Position numbers and translations under genes: made by a program. DNA of 23,192 nt from Devosiaceae bacterium (GTDB lineage Bacteria > Pseudomonadota > Alphaproteobacteria > Rhizobiales > Devosiaceae): assembly GCA_021648585.1 (NCBI GenBank), contig JAKISM010000022.1, forward strand, positions 1-23,192, written 5' to 3'. Below are positions 14,326 to 22,092 of the stretch, piece by piece. The notes below the pieces were generated by a model. It ran no database searches and had not been told where the DNA came from. It saw only the letters and a list, made by a program, of their open reading frames with translations. Every line of letters begins with the position of its first letter. Positions within the stretch are counted from its first letter, which is position 1.

Positions 14326-14460
14326 TTGACATGATATTCAAATTTTTCTGATGTTGCATTATCTTGCTAGCCAAATAGTGTTTTTGGTGATAATGGCACG
14401 TGTCAATCGTTCATATAAATGATTCTATTCATTCAAATTTGCATTTTAAGGATAAGGCGA
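14326..14460 (+). promoter_or_regulatory. guaB leader and promoter region
   Basis: TTGACA at 14326-14331 directly follows the repeat, but no convincing -10 lies 16-18 bp after it. TATAAA at 14414-14419 could be a -10, with no clear -35. AAGGATAAGG at 14449-14458 is the Shine-Dalgarno that sets the guaB start at 14461 rather than at the in-frame ATG at 14419. No known purine riboswitch pattern was recognised. Confidence 0.35.
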
Positions 14461-15963
14461 ATGGCAAAAATAATTTCTTCTGTTACAGGCGATGCGGCGC
14501 TCACATTTGATGATGTGCTATTGCAGCCTGCAAAATCAGAAATCCTACCAACAGACGTTGATCTATCTACTCGTATTACCAATGATATTGAGTTAAAACT
14601 ACCTATTCTTTCTTCTGCAATGGATACAGTAACCGAAAGCGCAATGGCGATTGCTATGGCACAAGCGGGTGGTTTAGGTGTGATACATCGTAACCTTACC
14701 CCAAAGTTGCAGGCCAAAGAGGTTGCAAAGGTAAAAATCTTTGAAAGCGGAATGGTGGTAAATCCAATAACTATTGGCCCCAAAGCTACATTAAATGATG
14801 CGCTTGCTCTTATGAAAAATTATTCTATTTCTGGCATTCCAGTAGTTGAAAATGGTGGCACTGGTGGGCGAGCCACAGGCAAGTTGGTTGGTATTCTTAC
14901 CAATCGTGATGTGCGCTTCGCCTCAAATAAATCACAACCAGTTTCAGAACTTATGACCCATGAAAATCTTGTAACGGTAAATAAAGATGTTAGCCAATCA
15001 GATGCTAAACGCTTATTGCATACTCACCGCATTGAAAGATTATTAGTAATAGATGAGAGCAAAAATTGCATCGGCTTGATAACCGTTAAAGATATGGAAA
15101 AGGCTATTGCTAACCCAAATGCGATTAAAGATAAAAATGGCTCTTTAAGAGTTGGCGCAGCTTCAACTGTAGGCGAAGCTGGATTGGAACGCTCCTTAGC
15201 ATTAATTGATGCTGGTGCAGATATTGTGGTAATAGATACAGCGCACGGTCATTCTGTTCGGGTAATTGAGGCGGTGCGTGAACTTAAAAAATCACGACCC
15301 AATTCTCGAATTGTTGCAGGCAATGTTGCAACAGCTGAAGCAACTTTAGCGCTTATTGATGCAGGGGCTGATGCGGTGAAAGTTGGCATTGGACCGGGCT
15401 CAATTTGCACAACTAGAATTATTGCAGGGGTTGGCGTGCCACAATTAGCCGCCATTATGGCGTGCGCAGCAGAGGCAGATAAGCATAATATTCCAATCAT
15501 TGCCGATGGCGGCATTAAATTTTCTGGCGATATGGCAAAGGCATTAGCAGGCGGTGCAAGTTGCGCAATGGTAGGATCGCTTTTGGCAGGAACAGATGAA
15601 AGCCCCGGTGAAACATACCTTTATCAAGGACGCTCCTATAAATCATATCGTGGCATGGGATCAGTTGGCGCAATGGCTCGTGGTTCGGCCGATAGATATT
15701 TCCAACAAGAAGTAAATGACGAGATGAAACTCGTTCCCGAAGGCATTGAGGGACAGGTGGCATATAAAGGGCCTGTTGCTAGTGTATTACATCAATTAGC
15801 TGGCGGTGTGCGTGCGTCAATGGGTTATACTGGCGCTAAGAATTTACAGATTTTTACTCGTGAAGCAAAATTTGTCAAAATCTCAGGGGCGGCATTGCAT
15901 GAAAGCCACGTGCATGATGTTTCAATCACTCGTGAAAGCCCAAATTATCGAGGTGGGCACTAA
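14461..15963 (+). CDS. guaB: Inosine-5'-monophosphate dehydrogenase
   Basis: This 500-residue cytoplasmic enzyme oxidises IMP to XMP with NAD, the committed step to GMP. It has a TIM barrel with LTFDDVLLQPAKSEILP at the start, an inserted pair of CBS domains (about 90-215: SISGIPVVENGG, ITVKDMEKA), and the active-site loop GIGPGSICTTRI with catalytic C316. Then come IADGGIKFSGDMAKALAGGA, the mobile flap YRGMGSVGAM, and a C-terminal YTGAKNL. Length and order are standard. The start at 14461 is set by a strong AAGGATAAGG and by the conserved N-terminus; 14 upstream codons are unconserved. Its stop overlaps the MAPEG ATG by one base (TAATG). Confidence 0.97.
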   Translation: MAKIISSVTGDAALTFDDVLLQPAKSEILPTDVDLSTRITNDIELKLPILSSAMDTVTESAMAIAMAQAGGLGVIHRNLTPKLQAKEVAKVKIFESGMVVNPITIGPKATLNDALALMKNYSISGIPVVENGGTGGRATGKLVGILTNRDVRFASNKSQPVSELMTHENLVTVNKDVSQSDAKRLLHTHRIERLLVIDESKNCIGLITVKDMEKAIANPNAIKDKNGSLRVGAASTVGEAGLERSLALIDAGADIVVIDTAHGHSVRVIEAVRELKKSRPNSRIVAGNVATAEATLALIDAGADAVKVGIGPGSICTTRIIAGVGVPQLAAIMACAAEADKHNIPIIADGGIKFSGDMAKALAGGASCAMVGSLLAGTDESPGETYLYQGRSYKSYRGMGSVGAMARGSADRYFQQEVNDEMKLVPEGIEGQVAYKGPVASVLHQLAGGVRASMGYTGAKNLQIFTREAKFVKISGAALHESHVHDVSITRESPNYRGGH

Positions 15964-16376
15964 TGGATAAAATCTTACTTGGCTCGGTTGCCTTACAATT
16001 ATTACTAACATTTGTTCTAATGTTTTGTATGGGAATTTCACGGATAAGTTCTCTAAAAAACAAGCAGGTAAAATTTAGTGAAATCGCATTAAGCACAGAC
16101 GCCTATCCAAAAAAGGCACGCCAAATTGCCAATGCCTTTGCCAACCAATTTCAAATGCCACTAATATTTTATTTTGGCGTAGTTCTAAGCCTTGTCTATG
16201 GCACTGTTAGCAGCCTAGAAATTATCCTAGCTTATAGCTTCGTTGCCTTGCGATATATTCATGTGTTTATTCATACAACGAACAATAATCTTGTCTGGCG
16301 ATTAAATATTTATTTTGTTGGAGTTTTAGTTTTAATAGCATATCTAGTTGCTATATTTTATAGAATAATATTTTAA
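15963..16376 (+). CDS. MAPEG-family integral membrane protein
   Basis: This 137-residue, very hydrophobic protein has about four membrane segments (roughly 5-25, 66-85, 87-105 and 116-136). The conserved pieces KARQIANAFANQFQMPLIFY and FVALRYIHVFIHTTNNNLVWR match the MAPEG superfamily (membrane-associated proteins in eicosanoid and glutathione metabolism). Bacterial members are mostly of unknown function; some are glutathione S-transferases. The ATG shares a base with the guaB stop, and GAGGTGG inside guaB's last codons serves as its ribosome site, so translation is coupled. The position between guaB and rsmB recurs in Hyphomicrobiales (from memory), but no functional link to purine synthesis is known to me. 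Confidence 0.82.
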   Translation: MDKILLGSVALQLLLTFVLMFCMGISRISSLKNKQVKFSEIALSTDAYPKKARQIANAFANQFQMPLIFYFGVVLSLVYGTVSSLEIILAYSFVALRYIHVFIHTTNNNLVWRLNIYFVGVLVLIAYLVAIFYRIIF

Positions 16377-16384
16377 GGATTTTT

Positions 16385-17677
16385 ATGCGCCTATCAGGAA
16401 GAATATCTGCCGCTATTGAAATTATAGAAATTATAAAGCAGCACCATGCTCCAGTGTCTTTGGCACTAAAAAATTGGGGCGCAAGCCATCGCTTTGCAGG
16501 CTCTGGCGATAGGGCCGCGATTGGTAATTTGGTTTATGATGTTTTGCGAAAGCAAAATTTTCATGCGCATTTAATGCAATCAGAAAATGCCCGTGCTTTA
16601 GTTTTATCTGTTGTAATAAGAGATTGGGGTTTGAGTGTTGATGATCTAAATTCTGATTTTTCAAGCGATAAATTTGCCCCTGAAAAAATTAGCGAGCAAG
16701 AAAAAACATTGCTAGAAGCAAAAATTGATAAGAAAAATACCCCAAAGCATATTCTAGCAAATATCCCGCAATGGCTTGAAGCTACTTTAGAAAAAGCATT
16801 TGGTGAGATTTTAGTTAAAGAGGGCAAGGCTCTGGCTTTGCGTCCGCCACTTGATTTACGAGTTAATAAATTGCTCTCAACTTCTGACAAGGTGCAAAAA
16901 TCACTCGAACGCTTTAGCCCTGAATTTACCAAAATTATTCCTGAGGCATTACGCATTAAGGCTGGTGAGAAAGATGCTCGCACGCCAAATGTAACAGCAG
17001 ATGAAGCCTATAAAAAAGGCTGGTTTGAAATTCAAGATCTCGGCTCACAAATTGTAAGTTCGTTAGTTGGTGCAAAAGAGGGCGAGCAGGTGCTAGATTA
17101 TTGCGCAGGAGCTGGCGGCAAGACACTTGCCCTTGCGGCAAACATGCAAAATAAGGGGCAAATATTTGCCTATGATAATGACAGAAATCGCCTCAAACCA
17201 ATTTACGATAGGCTAAAGCGCAATGGGGTTAGAAATGTGCAAACCATAGCGCCAAATGACAAAGCGCTTGAGAACCTAATTGATAAAATGGACAGGGTAA
17301 TTATTGATGCTCCTTGCACGGGTTCTGGCACTTGGCGTCGCCGCCCAGATACCAAGTGGAAGCTAAGTGAAAACCTACTAAATGAACGCCTTAAACAGCA
17401 AGCTGAAATTTTACAAGAAGCCTCAAAATATGTTAAAAAAGGCGGGCAACTAACCTATATTACGTGCTCGATTTTGCCAGCTGAAAATATTGAGCAAATT
17501 GAAAAATTTCTCAAAGATAATAAAGAATTTAGCGCCTTGCCATCTGATAGTATTTGGCAGAAAAAATTTGGCTCAAACAGCGTAGCACGACCCTATTTTG
17601 ACAAATGCGGACTAACCCTAACTCCTGCCTCCTGCGGCACAGATGGTTTTTATATTTCTATTATGCAAAGGAAATAA
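16385..17677 (+). CDS. rsmB: 16S rRNA (cytosine-C5)-methyltransferase, RsmB/NOL1 family
   Basis: This 430-residue enzyme forms 5-methylcytosine in 16S rRNA (C967 in E. coli) using SAM. The N-terminal third is helical and divergent, in the position of the NusB-like RNA-binding domain (SGDRAAIGNLVYDVLR). It is followed by WFEIQDLGSQIV, the SAM-binding VLDYCAGAGGKTLALA, and the two cysteines of the family mechanism: PCT with C311 in DAPCTGSGTWRRRP and TCS with catalytic C361 in YITCSILPAENIEQI. AAGGA precedes the ATG by 5-6 bp, and the gene starts 8 bp after the MAPEG stop. Its stop is followed after one base by guaA. The exact target cytosine is inferred from the family. Confidence 0.88.
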   Translation: MRLSGRISAAIEIIEIIKQHHAPVSLALKNWGASHRFAGSGDRAAIGNLVYDVLRKQNFHAHLMQSENARALVLSVVIRDWGLSVDDLNSDFSSDKFAPEKISEQEKTLLEAKIDKKNTPKHILANIPQWLEATLEKAFGEILVKEGKALALRPPLDLRVNKLLSTSDKVQKSLERFSPEFTKIIPEALRIKAGEKDARTPNVTADEAYKKGWFEIQDLGSQIVSSLVGAKEGEQVLDYCAGAGGKTLALAANMQNKGQIFAYDNDRNRLKPIYDRLKRNGVRNVQTIAPNDKALENLIDKMDRVIIDAPCTGSGTWRRRPDTKWKLSENLLNERLKQQAEILQEASKYVKKGGQLTYITCSILPAENIEQIEKFLKDNKEFSALPSDSIWQKKFGSNSVARPYFDKCGLTLTPASCGTDGFYISIMQRK

Positions 17678-17678
17678 T

Positions 17679-19253
17679 ATGCCTGTTCCTAATCACGAGG
17701 TGACTAGTCACGAGGCAATCCTAATCGTAGATTTTGGCTCACAAGTTACTCAACTTATTGCAAGGCGTTTGCGTGAAGCAGGGGTATATTGCGAAATTCA
17801 CCCATTTTCAAAAGCTGCCGATGAATTAGCTCGATTAAAACCAAAAGGCATAATTCTTTCAGGCGGCCCTGCTTCTGTATTAGATAAAAACGCACCACAA
17901 ATTGACAAGAGATTGCTTGAAACCAATGTGCCAATTTTGGGTATTTGTTATGGTCAACAAGCGCTTTGCGTTGCGCTTGGCGGTAAGGTCGAGGCAGATC
18001 ACCATGCTGAATTTGGACGAGCCGAGATAACCCCAAACAAGGCTTGCGCTCTTTATGATGATGTTTGGGAATTGGGCAGTGAACATCAAGTTTGGATGTC
18101 GCACGGCGATAGGGTTACGACGCTCCCTAAAGGTTTTGAAGTAGTAGCAACTTCAAGCGGCGCACCTTTTGCCTTCATTGAGAATAAAGAAAAGCAAATC
18201 TGGGCAGTACAATTTCACCCCGAAGTTCATCACACACCAGATGGGGCAAAATTACTGTCAAATTTTGTGCATAAAATTTGTGGTTGCACAGGCGATTGGA
18301 CAATGGCGACCTATAAGCAGCAAGCGATTGATAAAATCCGTGAGCAGGTGGGTGATGGCAAGGTGATTTGCGGGCTTTCTGGCGGAGTGGATAGTTCGGT
18401 TGCGGCATTATTATTGCACGAGGCGATTGGCGATAATCTAACCTGCATTTTGGTAGATCACGGTCTAATGCGCCAAAACGAAGCCAAAGATGTGGTTGAG
18501 ATGTTTAAGGAGCATTATAATCTAAAATTAGTGCATGTTGATGCGGTGGATTTATTTATCAATGCGCTTGAGGGTGAGAGCGATCCTGAAACAAAGCGAA
18601 AAACCATTGGGCGATTATTCATTGAGACCTTTGAGGCAGAAGCAAAAAAACTTGGTGGTGCAAATTTCTTAGCGCAAGGCACGCTTTACCCCGATGTGAT
18701 AGAATCGGTTTCTGTTTCTGGCGGCCCCTCAGCAACAATAAAATCACACCATAATGTTGGTGGTCTGCCAGAGCGTATGAATATGGAATTAGTCGAGCCA
18801 TTGCGTGAATTGTTCAAAGACGAAGTAAGAGCGCTTGGATATGAGCTTGGATTGCCCGATAGCTTCATAGGCCGCCACCCATTTCCCGGCCCCGGCCTAG
18901 CCATTCGCCTACCCGGAGGCGTTACACGAGATAAGCTAGAAATTTTAAGAAAAGCCGATGTGATTTATCTCGATGAAATAAGAAAAGCAGGGCTTTACGA
19001 TAAGATTTGGCAAGCATTTGCGGTGTTGCTGCCAGTGCAAACGGTCGGAGTAATGGGCGATAATCGAACCTACGAATTTGTCTGCGCATTACGAGCAGTA
19101 ACTTCAGTTGATGGCATGACGGCAGATTTTTTCCCATACGAAATGGAATTTTTAGGAAAAGCAGCAACTCGGATAATTAACGAAGTTCGGGGGATTAATC
19201 GTGTGGTTTATGATGTTACGAGCAAACCTCCGGGGACTATTGAATGGGAGTGA
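17679..19253 (+). CDS. guaA: GMP synthase (glutamine-hydrolysing)
   Basis: This 524-residue cytoplasmic enzyme aminates XMP to GMP with glutamine and ATP. The N-terminal class I glutamine amidotransferase has its triad C90 (GICYGQQALC), H180 and E182 (FHPEVHH). The ATP-pyrophosphatase domain has the PP-loop GLSGGVDSSVAALL (SGGVDSS at 234-240). The C-terminal dimerisation domain ends PPGTIEWE, the invariant family end. ATG at 17679 is chosen, with AAAGGAAAT upstream; the frame is open 12 codons earlier, but those overlap rsmB and are unconserved. guaA closes the guaB–MAPEG–rsmB–guaA unit. The next gene follows after only 3 bp. Confidence 0.97.
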   Translation: MPVPNHEVTSHEAILIVDFGSQVTQLIARRLREAGVYCEIHPFSKAADELARLKPKGIILSGGPASVLDKNAPQIDKRLLETNVPILGICYGQQALCVALGGKVEADHHAEFGRAEITPNKACALYDDVWELGSEHQVWMSHGDRVTTLPKGFEVVATSSGAPFAFIENKEKQIWAVQFHPEVHHTPDGAKLLSNFVHKICGCTGDWTMATYKQQAIDKIREQVGDGKVICGLSGGVDSSVAALLLHEAIGDNLTCILVDHGLMRQNEAKDVVEMFKEHYNLKLVHVDAVDLFINALEGESDPETKRKTIGRLFIETFEAEAKKLGGANFLAQGTLYPDVIESVSVSGGPSATIKSHHNVGGLPERMNMELVEPLRELFKDEVRALGYELGLPDSFIGRHPFPGPGLAIRLPGGVTRDKLEILRKADVIYLDEIRKAGLYDKIWQAFAVLLPVQTVGVMGDNRTYEFVCALRAVTSVDGMTADFFPYEMEFLGKAATRIINEVRGINRVVYDVTSKPPGTIEWE

Positions 19254-19256
19254 TTT

Positions 19257-19964
19257 ATGACTAGGCGGGCTATTGAAGGTAATTATGCCAGATTAAAGGG
19301 TCTTAGGGATGCTGTTGCTTCAGAGAAGGAAGACTATCTTTCTAGAGATTTTGTAGATGATTATTCGCTTATTCTGAAAAATCTTCGAAAGGAGTGTGAA
19401 GATGATTTCTTGGATTTTGACCTTTCAGATACAGTTTGGTATGAGAATGAATATGCAGATATTCTATACACCCAAGCAATAAAATCCCCCTTACGTTCAA
19501 AAATATTACAACTGATAAGCTATCTAGAAAATGTTCATAATGCATCTAACAGAATTGTTGAAATCGGTAGTGTTTACAACCTTATAAAAGATGAATTGTT
19601 AAAATCACGATGCTCTGATTTGTTGTCAGCTCCTGATCATTTTGATCGTGTTATTAACCAAGCAACACTGGTGCTTGAAGAAAGGCTGCGTACAATACTT
19701 CCTGATTTAAAAGAATATACAGGTCAGACACTGGTAAGTAAGGCAATGAACAAGATACCAAATGATAGTAGAATAAAATTCTCTGATAAAAATAGCGAAC
19801 AAGAGAGTTATGTCGCATTATTTCGAGGAGTGGTTGGAGTATTTAGGAACGAAAGCCATCATAGATTTATGAATGAAATAACTCGTGAACAAGCACTTCA
19901 AATTTGTGCATTCATAGACACTCTTTTAACTGCGCTAGATAAGGCAGATATTGTCAGCGAATAA
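19257..19964 (+). CDS. TIGR02391/Ymh-like protein, possible HEPN-type RNase
   Basis: This 235-residue soluble protein is of unknown function. The N-terminal half (1-115) is charged and helical and not recognised. The C-terminal half (about 125-232) resembles the TIGR02391 (Hypoth_Ymh) family: FDRVINQATLVLEERLRTI, GQTLVSKAMN, SYVALFRGVVGVFRNESHHRF, then EQALQICAFIDTLLTALD. R197 and H202 in FRNESHH fit the R-x4-6-H motif of HEPN ribonucleases, and this family has been linked to HEPN-like and mobile or restriction-associated loci (family knowledge, from memory). It begins 3 bp after the guaA stop, with GGAG near the guaA end as ribosome site, so it may be co-expressed with guaA. It uses more AGA/AGG codons than neighbouring genes and looks accessory. 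Defence or toxin activity is only inference. Confidence 0.7.
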   Translation: MTRRAIEGNYARLKGLRDAVASEKEDYLSRDFVDDYSLILKNLRKECEDDFLDFDLSDTVWYENEYADILYTQAIKSPLRSKILQLISYLENVHNASNRIVEIGSVYNLIKDELLKSRCSDLLSAPDHFDRVINQATLVLEERLRTILPDLKEYTGQTLVSKAMNKIPNDSRIKFSDKNSEQESYVALFRGVVGVFRNESHHRFMNEITREQALQICAFIDTLLTALDKADIVSE

Positions 19965-19990
19965 ATCTAAATATTAACAGCCTCCTCAAT

Positions 19991-20016
19991 GTCATTGCGG
20001 GCTTGATCCGCAATCC
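19991..20016. repeat. GTCAT...ATCCA hairpin repeat, third unit
   Basis: GTCAT is followed by ATTGCGG (19994-20000) and CCGCAAT (20008-20014), a 7-bp stem with loop GCTTGAT, ending in ATCCA. This is the same design as the units at 14088 and 14161, with different but paired stem bases. It stands between the Ymh-like gene and the larger palindrome. Confidence 0.65.
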
Positions 20017-20030
20017 ATTACACTCAAATG

Positions 20031-20177
20031 CAAACCCCCACCCTCAATCCCTCCCCGCAAGTGGGAGGGAGGCAGATTGAGTTTTGGCTGAAAATTTATC
20101 AAAGAATGCAAAACTTATCCCCCTCCCACTTGCGGGGAGGGGCTAGGGGTGGGGGTTTGGGATAAAAGCGGTGGGAG
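20031..20177. repeat. G/C-tract palindromic element, copy 2
   Basis: Arms 20031-20069 and 20121-20159 pair over 39 bp with a 5-base imperfect block, around a 51-nt AT-rich loop. The inner arm reads GCAAGTGGGAGGG with CCCTCCCACTTGC. Copy 1 (3578-3737) has G and C where this copy has T and A, so the base pair is kept. The outer flank ATAAAAGCGGTGGGAG also resembles copy 1. It lies between convergent genes, as copy 1 does. Confidence 0.85.
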
Positions 20178-20238
20178 TATAAAAATGTAAGCGAAGTAGT
20201 CCAAGCTTTCTTAAAAGTAACTTCCCACACGCAAGCAT

Positions 20239-21183
20239 CTAGCCACCAGCCAAAGCCAAACGCTCAATCACCAAATCATAATATGCCTCGCTATCAAGAT
20301 CATAAAGCACGTTGGCATTTAGGGGTAATTCCATTTTGCCCCACCAATCGATTACCGTCATGCCACGAGTTAATTCATAATCTTTTGAAATTGTAACATT
20401 GACCTTTTTGCTCTTAAAAATTTCAGGCTTGAGCAAATAGGCAACGGTGGTTGGGTCATGCAGTGGGCCGCCATCCATGTGCATTTTTTCAGAATCATAT
20501 ATTCTATTGAATTTTAATAAATGATAAAATGCTTCCATGTGCGGTGTGCCAACGGCTCGTAATTTTTCTAGTCGAGCATCAGTTGAAAGTGCTTTATGGG
20601 TGCAATCAAGCGGAACAAGCGTAATTGGAGTGCCAGAAGTAAAGACAATATCTGCCGCTTCTGGGTCAACATAAATATTATATTCAGCAGCAGGAGTAAC
20701 ATTTCCGCCCTCGCTTCGTGCGCCGCCCATAATGATAATTTCTTGCAATCGCTGTTTAATTTTTGGCTCTTTTTGCATAGCAAGCGCAATATTTGTTAGG
20801 GGTGCAATGGCGCAAATTGTTATCGAATTTGGCTCGTTATCCATCACCAACTCAACAATTTTATCAGGGGCAAACCCTTCACTTGCTTTGGTGGTTGGCT
20901 CAGGTAAATCATAACCTTCAAAACCATTGCCACCATGCACTTCTTGTGCCGTAATAAGTTCACGCTTAAGAGGTCTATCCGCCCCCATATAGACAGGAAT
21001 TTCTACCCGACCAACCAGCTCTAAAGATTTAAGAGTATTTATGGTTGTTTGCTCAAGTGATACATTGCCACCAACGGTGGTGAGCGCCAAAAGTTCAAGC
21101 TCATTTGGTGAGCCAAGCGCCATTAAAAAAGTAACAGAATCATCGGGTGAAGGATCAGTATCAATAATTATTTTACGGGACAT
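20239..21183 (-). CDS. Nucleoside hydrolase (inosine-uridine preferring type)
   Basis: This 314-residue enzyme cleaves the N-glycosidic bond of ribonucleosides for base salvage. The calcium- and ribose-binding cluster is at the N-terminus, DTDPSPDD (8-15; D8, D10, D14, D15). The family norm is DTDPGxDD, so Ser12 replaces the usual glycine. Further motifs are GGN (38-40), CAIAPLTNIALA (124-135), GGARSEGGNVTPAAEYNIYVDPEAA and the C-terminal GGPLHDP with H242 and D243, which completes the metal and substrate site. A near-perfect AGGAGGG lies 7 bp before the ATG. No other salvage gene is adjacent. The substrate range cannot be read from the sequence. Divergent from the L,D-transpeptidase gene, with a possible FNR-type site in the shared gap. 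Confidence 0.9.
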   Translation of the reverse strand: MSRKIIIDTDPSPDDSVTFLMALGSPNELELLALTTVGGNVSLEQTTINTLKSLELVGRVEIPVYMGADRPLKRELITAQEVHGGNGFEGYDLPEPTTKASEGFAPDKIVELVMDNEPNSITICAIAPLTNIALAMQKEPKIKQRLQEIIIMGGARSEGGNVTPAAEYNIYVDPEAADIVFTSGTPITLVPLDCTHKALSTDARLEKLRAVGTPHMEAFYHLLKFNRIYDSEKMHMDGGPLHDPTTVAYLLKPEIFKSKKVNVTISKDYELTRGMTVIDWWGKMELPLNANVLYDLDSEAYYDLVIERLALAGG

Positions 21184-21276
21184 TTTGAGCCCTCCTAATT
21201 TGGGTGCGTTAATATGATATCACCTCGCACCTTCTTATTGTTGCTTTTTCTATATGACTTTAAACATAAAGAGGTT

Positions 21277-21290
21277 TTGATCTATCTCAA
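21277..21290. promoter_or_regulatory. FNR/FixK-like box candidate
   Basis: TTGATCTATCTCAA matches the TTGAT-N4-ATCAA consensus of FNR/FixK regulators at 9 of 10 conserved positions. It sits between the divergent nucleoside hydrolase (ATG 21183) and L,D-transpeptidase (ATG 21429) genes. A 9/10 match in AT-rich DNA can arise by chance. No regulator gene is in the window. Confidence 0.35.
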
Positions 21291-21351
21291 TGACATTATC
21301 TAAATATACTAAATCCGATAACATAAATGTGAAGGAGTGTTAATAAATTTA

Positions 21352-21432
21352 ATGATATATCTTGTTAGTAGTTTTTTGGTTTCAGTTTTTAATGTTATAA
21401 TATCTTTAATTATACTAACGAGGACAACATGA
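21352..21432 (+). CDS. Possible 26-residue hydrophobic leader peptide
   Basis: ATG at 21352 opens a frame of 26 residues starting MIYLVSSFLVSVFNV, nearly all hydrophobic, ending TGA at 21430-21432. The stop overlaps the next gene's ATG as ATGA, an arrangement that couples translation. AAGGAG is present but 14 bp from the ATG, too far for a good ribosome site. The frame also contains TATAAT (21396-21401), a likely -10 for the downstream gene, which argues that it is not translated. It could be chance in T-rich DNA. Confidence 0.2.
   Translation: MIYLVSSFLVSVFNVIISLIILTRTT
21396..21401 (+). promoter_or_regulatory. Consensus -10 hexamer before the L,D-transpeptidase gene
   Basis: TATAAT lies 27 bp before the ATG at 21429. 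No good -35 is seen at 16-18 bp upstream (T-rich, TTTTTG). Transcription would start near 21408, leaving a leader of about 20 nt that contains the AGGA ribosome site. Confidence 0.4.
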
Positions 21433-21980
21433 TGAAAAGAAGAATTTTTGTACTTTCTACTCTATCAGTTCTAGCAATCCCAAATGTGGCTTTTGCGCAC
21501 AAAGAATTCAAATTAGATGAAAAATATTTACCGCAATTAGTTGATTATTCTGGCTATGAAGTTGGAACTATTGTCGTTGATCCAGCAAATAAATTTCTCT
21601 ATCTTATTGAAAGCAAAACAAAAGCTCGCCGTTATGGTGTTGGTGTTGGCAGGGCTGGTTTGGCTTGGAAGGGCAAGGCAACAGTTGGGCGAAAAGCTGA
21701 ATGGCCACGTTGGACACCTACAAAAAATATGATTAGGCGAGAACCGGGTAAATATGCTCGTTTTGCTAAAGGCGTTCCGGGAGGCATAAATAATCCACTT
21801 GGTGCAAGAGCGCTTTATCTTTATCGTAATGGGCGAGATACTCTTTATCGTATTCATGGCACTACCGAACCTTGGACTATTGGCAAAGCTATTTCAAATG
21901 GCTGTATTCGCCTAACGAATGAATATGTTGAAGATCTATATGATCGTGTGCCCGTTGGCGCTGAAGTAATAGTATTATAA
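21429..21980 (+). CDS. Periplasmic L,D-transpeptidase (YkuD domain)
   Basis: This 183-residue exported protein has a classical signal peptide: MMKRRIFVLSTLSVLAIPNVAFA, probably cleaved after AFA at residue 23. The YkuD domain follows (about 45-183): GTIVVDPANKFLYLIES, RYGVGVGRAGLAWKG, then the catalytic histidine H143 in RIHGTTEPWTIG and catalytic C159 in SNGCIRLTNEYVEDLY. Such enzymes form 3-3 cross-links in peptidoglycan or attach outer-membrane proteins to it. It is short, a bare catalytic domain with no added binding module, like several alphaproteobacterial paralogues. AGGA lies 6 bp before the first ATG; the second Met is an equally possible start. Monocistronic as far as can be seen. 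Confidence 0.93.
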   Translation: MMKRRIFVLSTLSVLAIPNVAFAHKEFKLDEKYLPQLVDYSGYEVGTIVVDPANKFLYLIESKTKARRYGVGVGRAGLAWKGKATVGRKAEWPRWTPTKNMIRREPGKYARFAKGVPGGINNPLGARALYLYRNGRDTLYRIHGTTEPWTIGKAISNGCIRLTNEYVEDLYDRVPVGAEVIVL

Positions 21981-22092
21981 ATTCTTAATTCTATCTTGCC
22001 CTAAGAAAACACATGAGATATAAAAGGGAGCTTTCACTTTTTGTGAAATTGCTTTAGTGTGCAAAAAAATCTCAATCTAATTTAGGTCAAAA

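Noticed and set aside
14326..14460. Purine riboswitch in the guaB leader
   Set aside because: The conserved loop and junction sequences of known purine or guanidine riboswitches were not recognised. The leader is mostly AT-rich with no matching three-way junction.
19240..20240. guaA 3' end as the attachment site of an integrated island
   Set aside because: No integrase is present, and no second copy of the guaA end (ACTATTGAATGGGAGTGA) is seen downstream to the next conserved gene. Only one accessory gene sits there, so an intact island is not supported.
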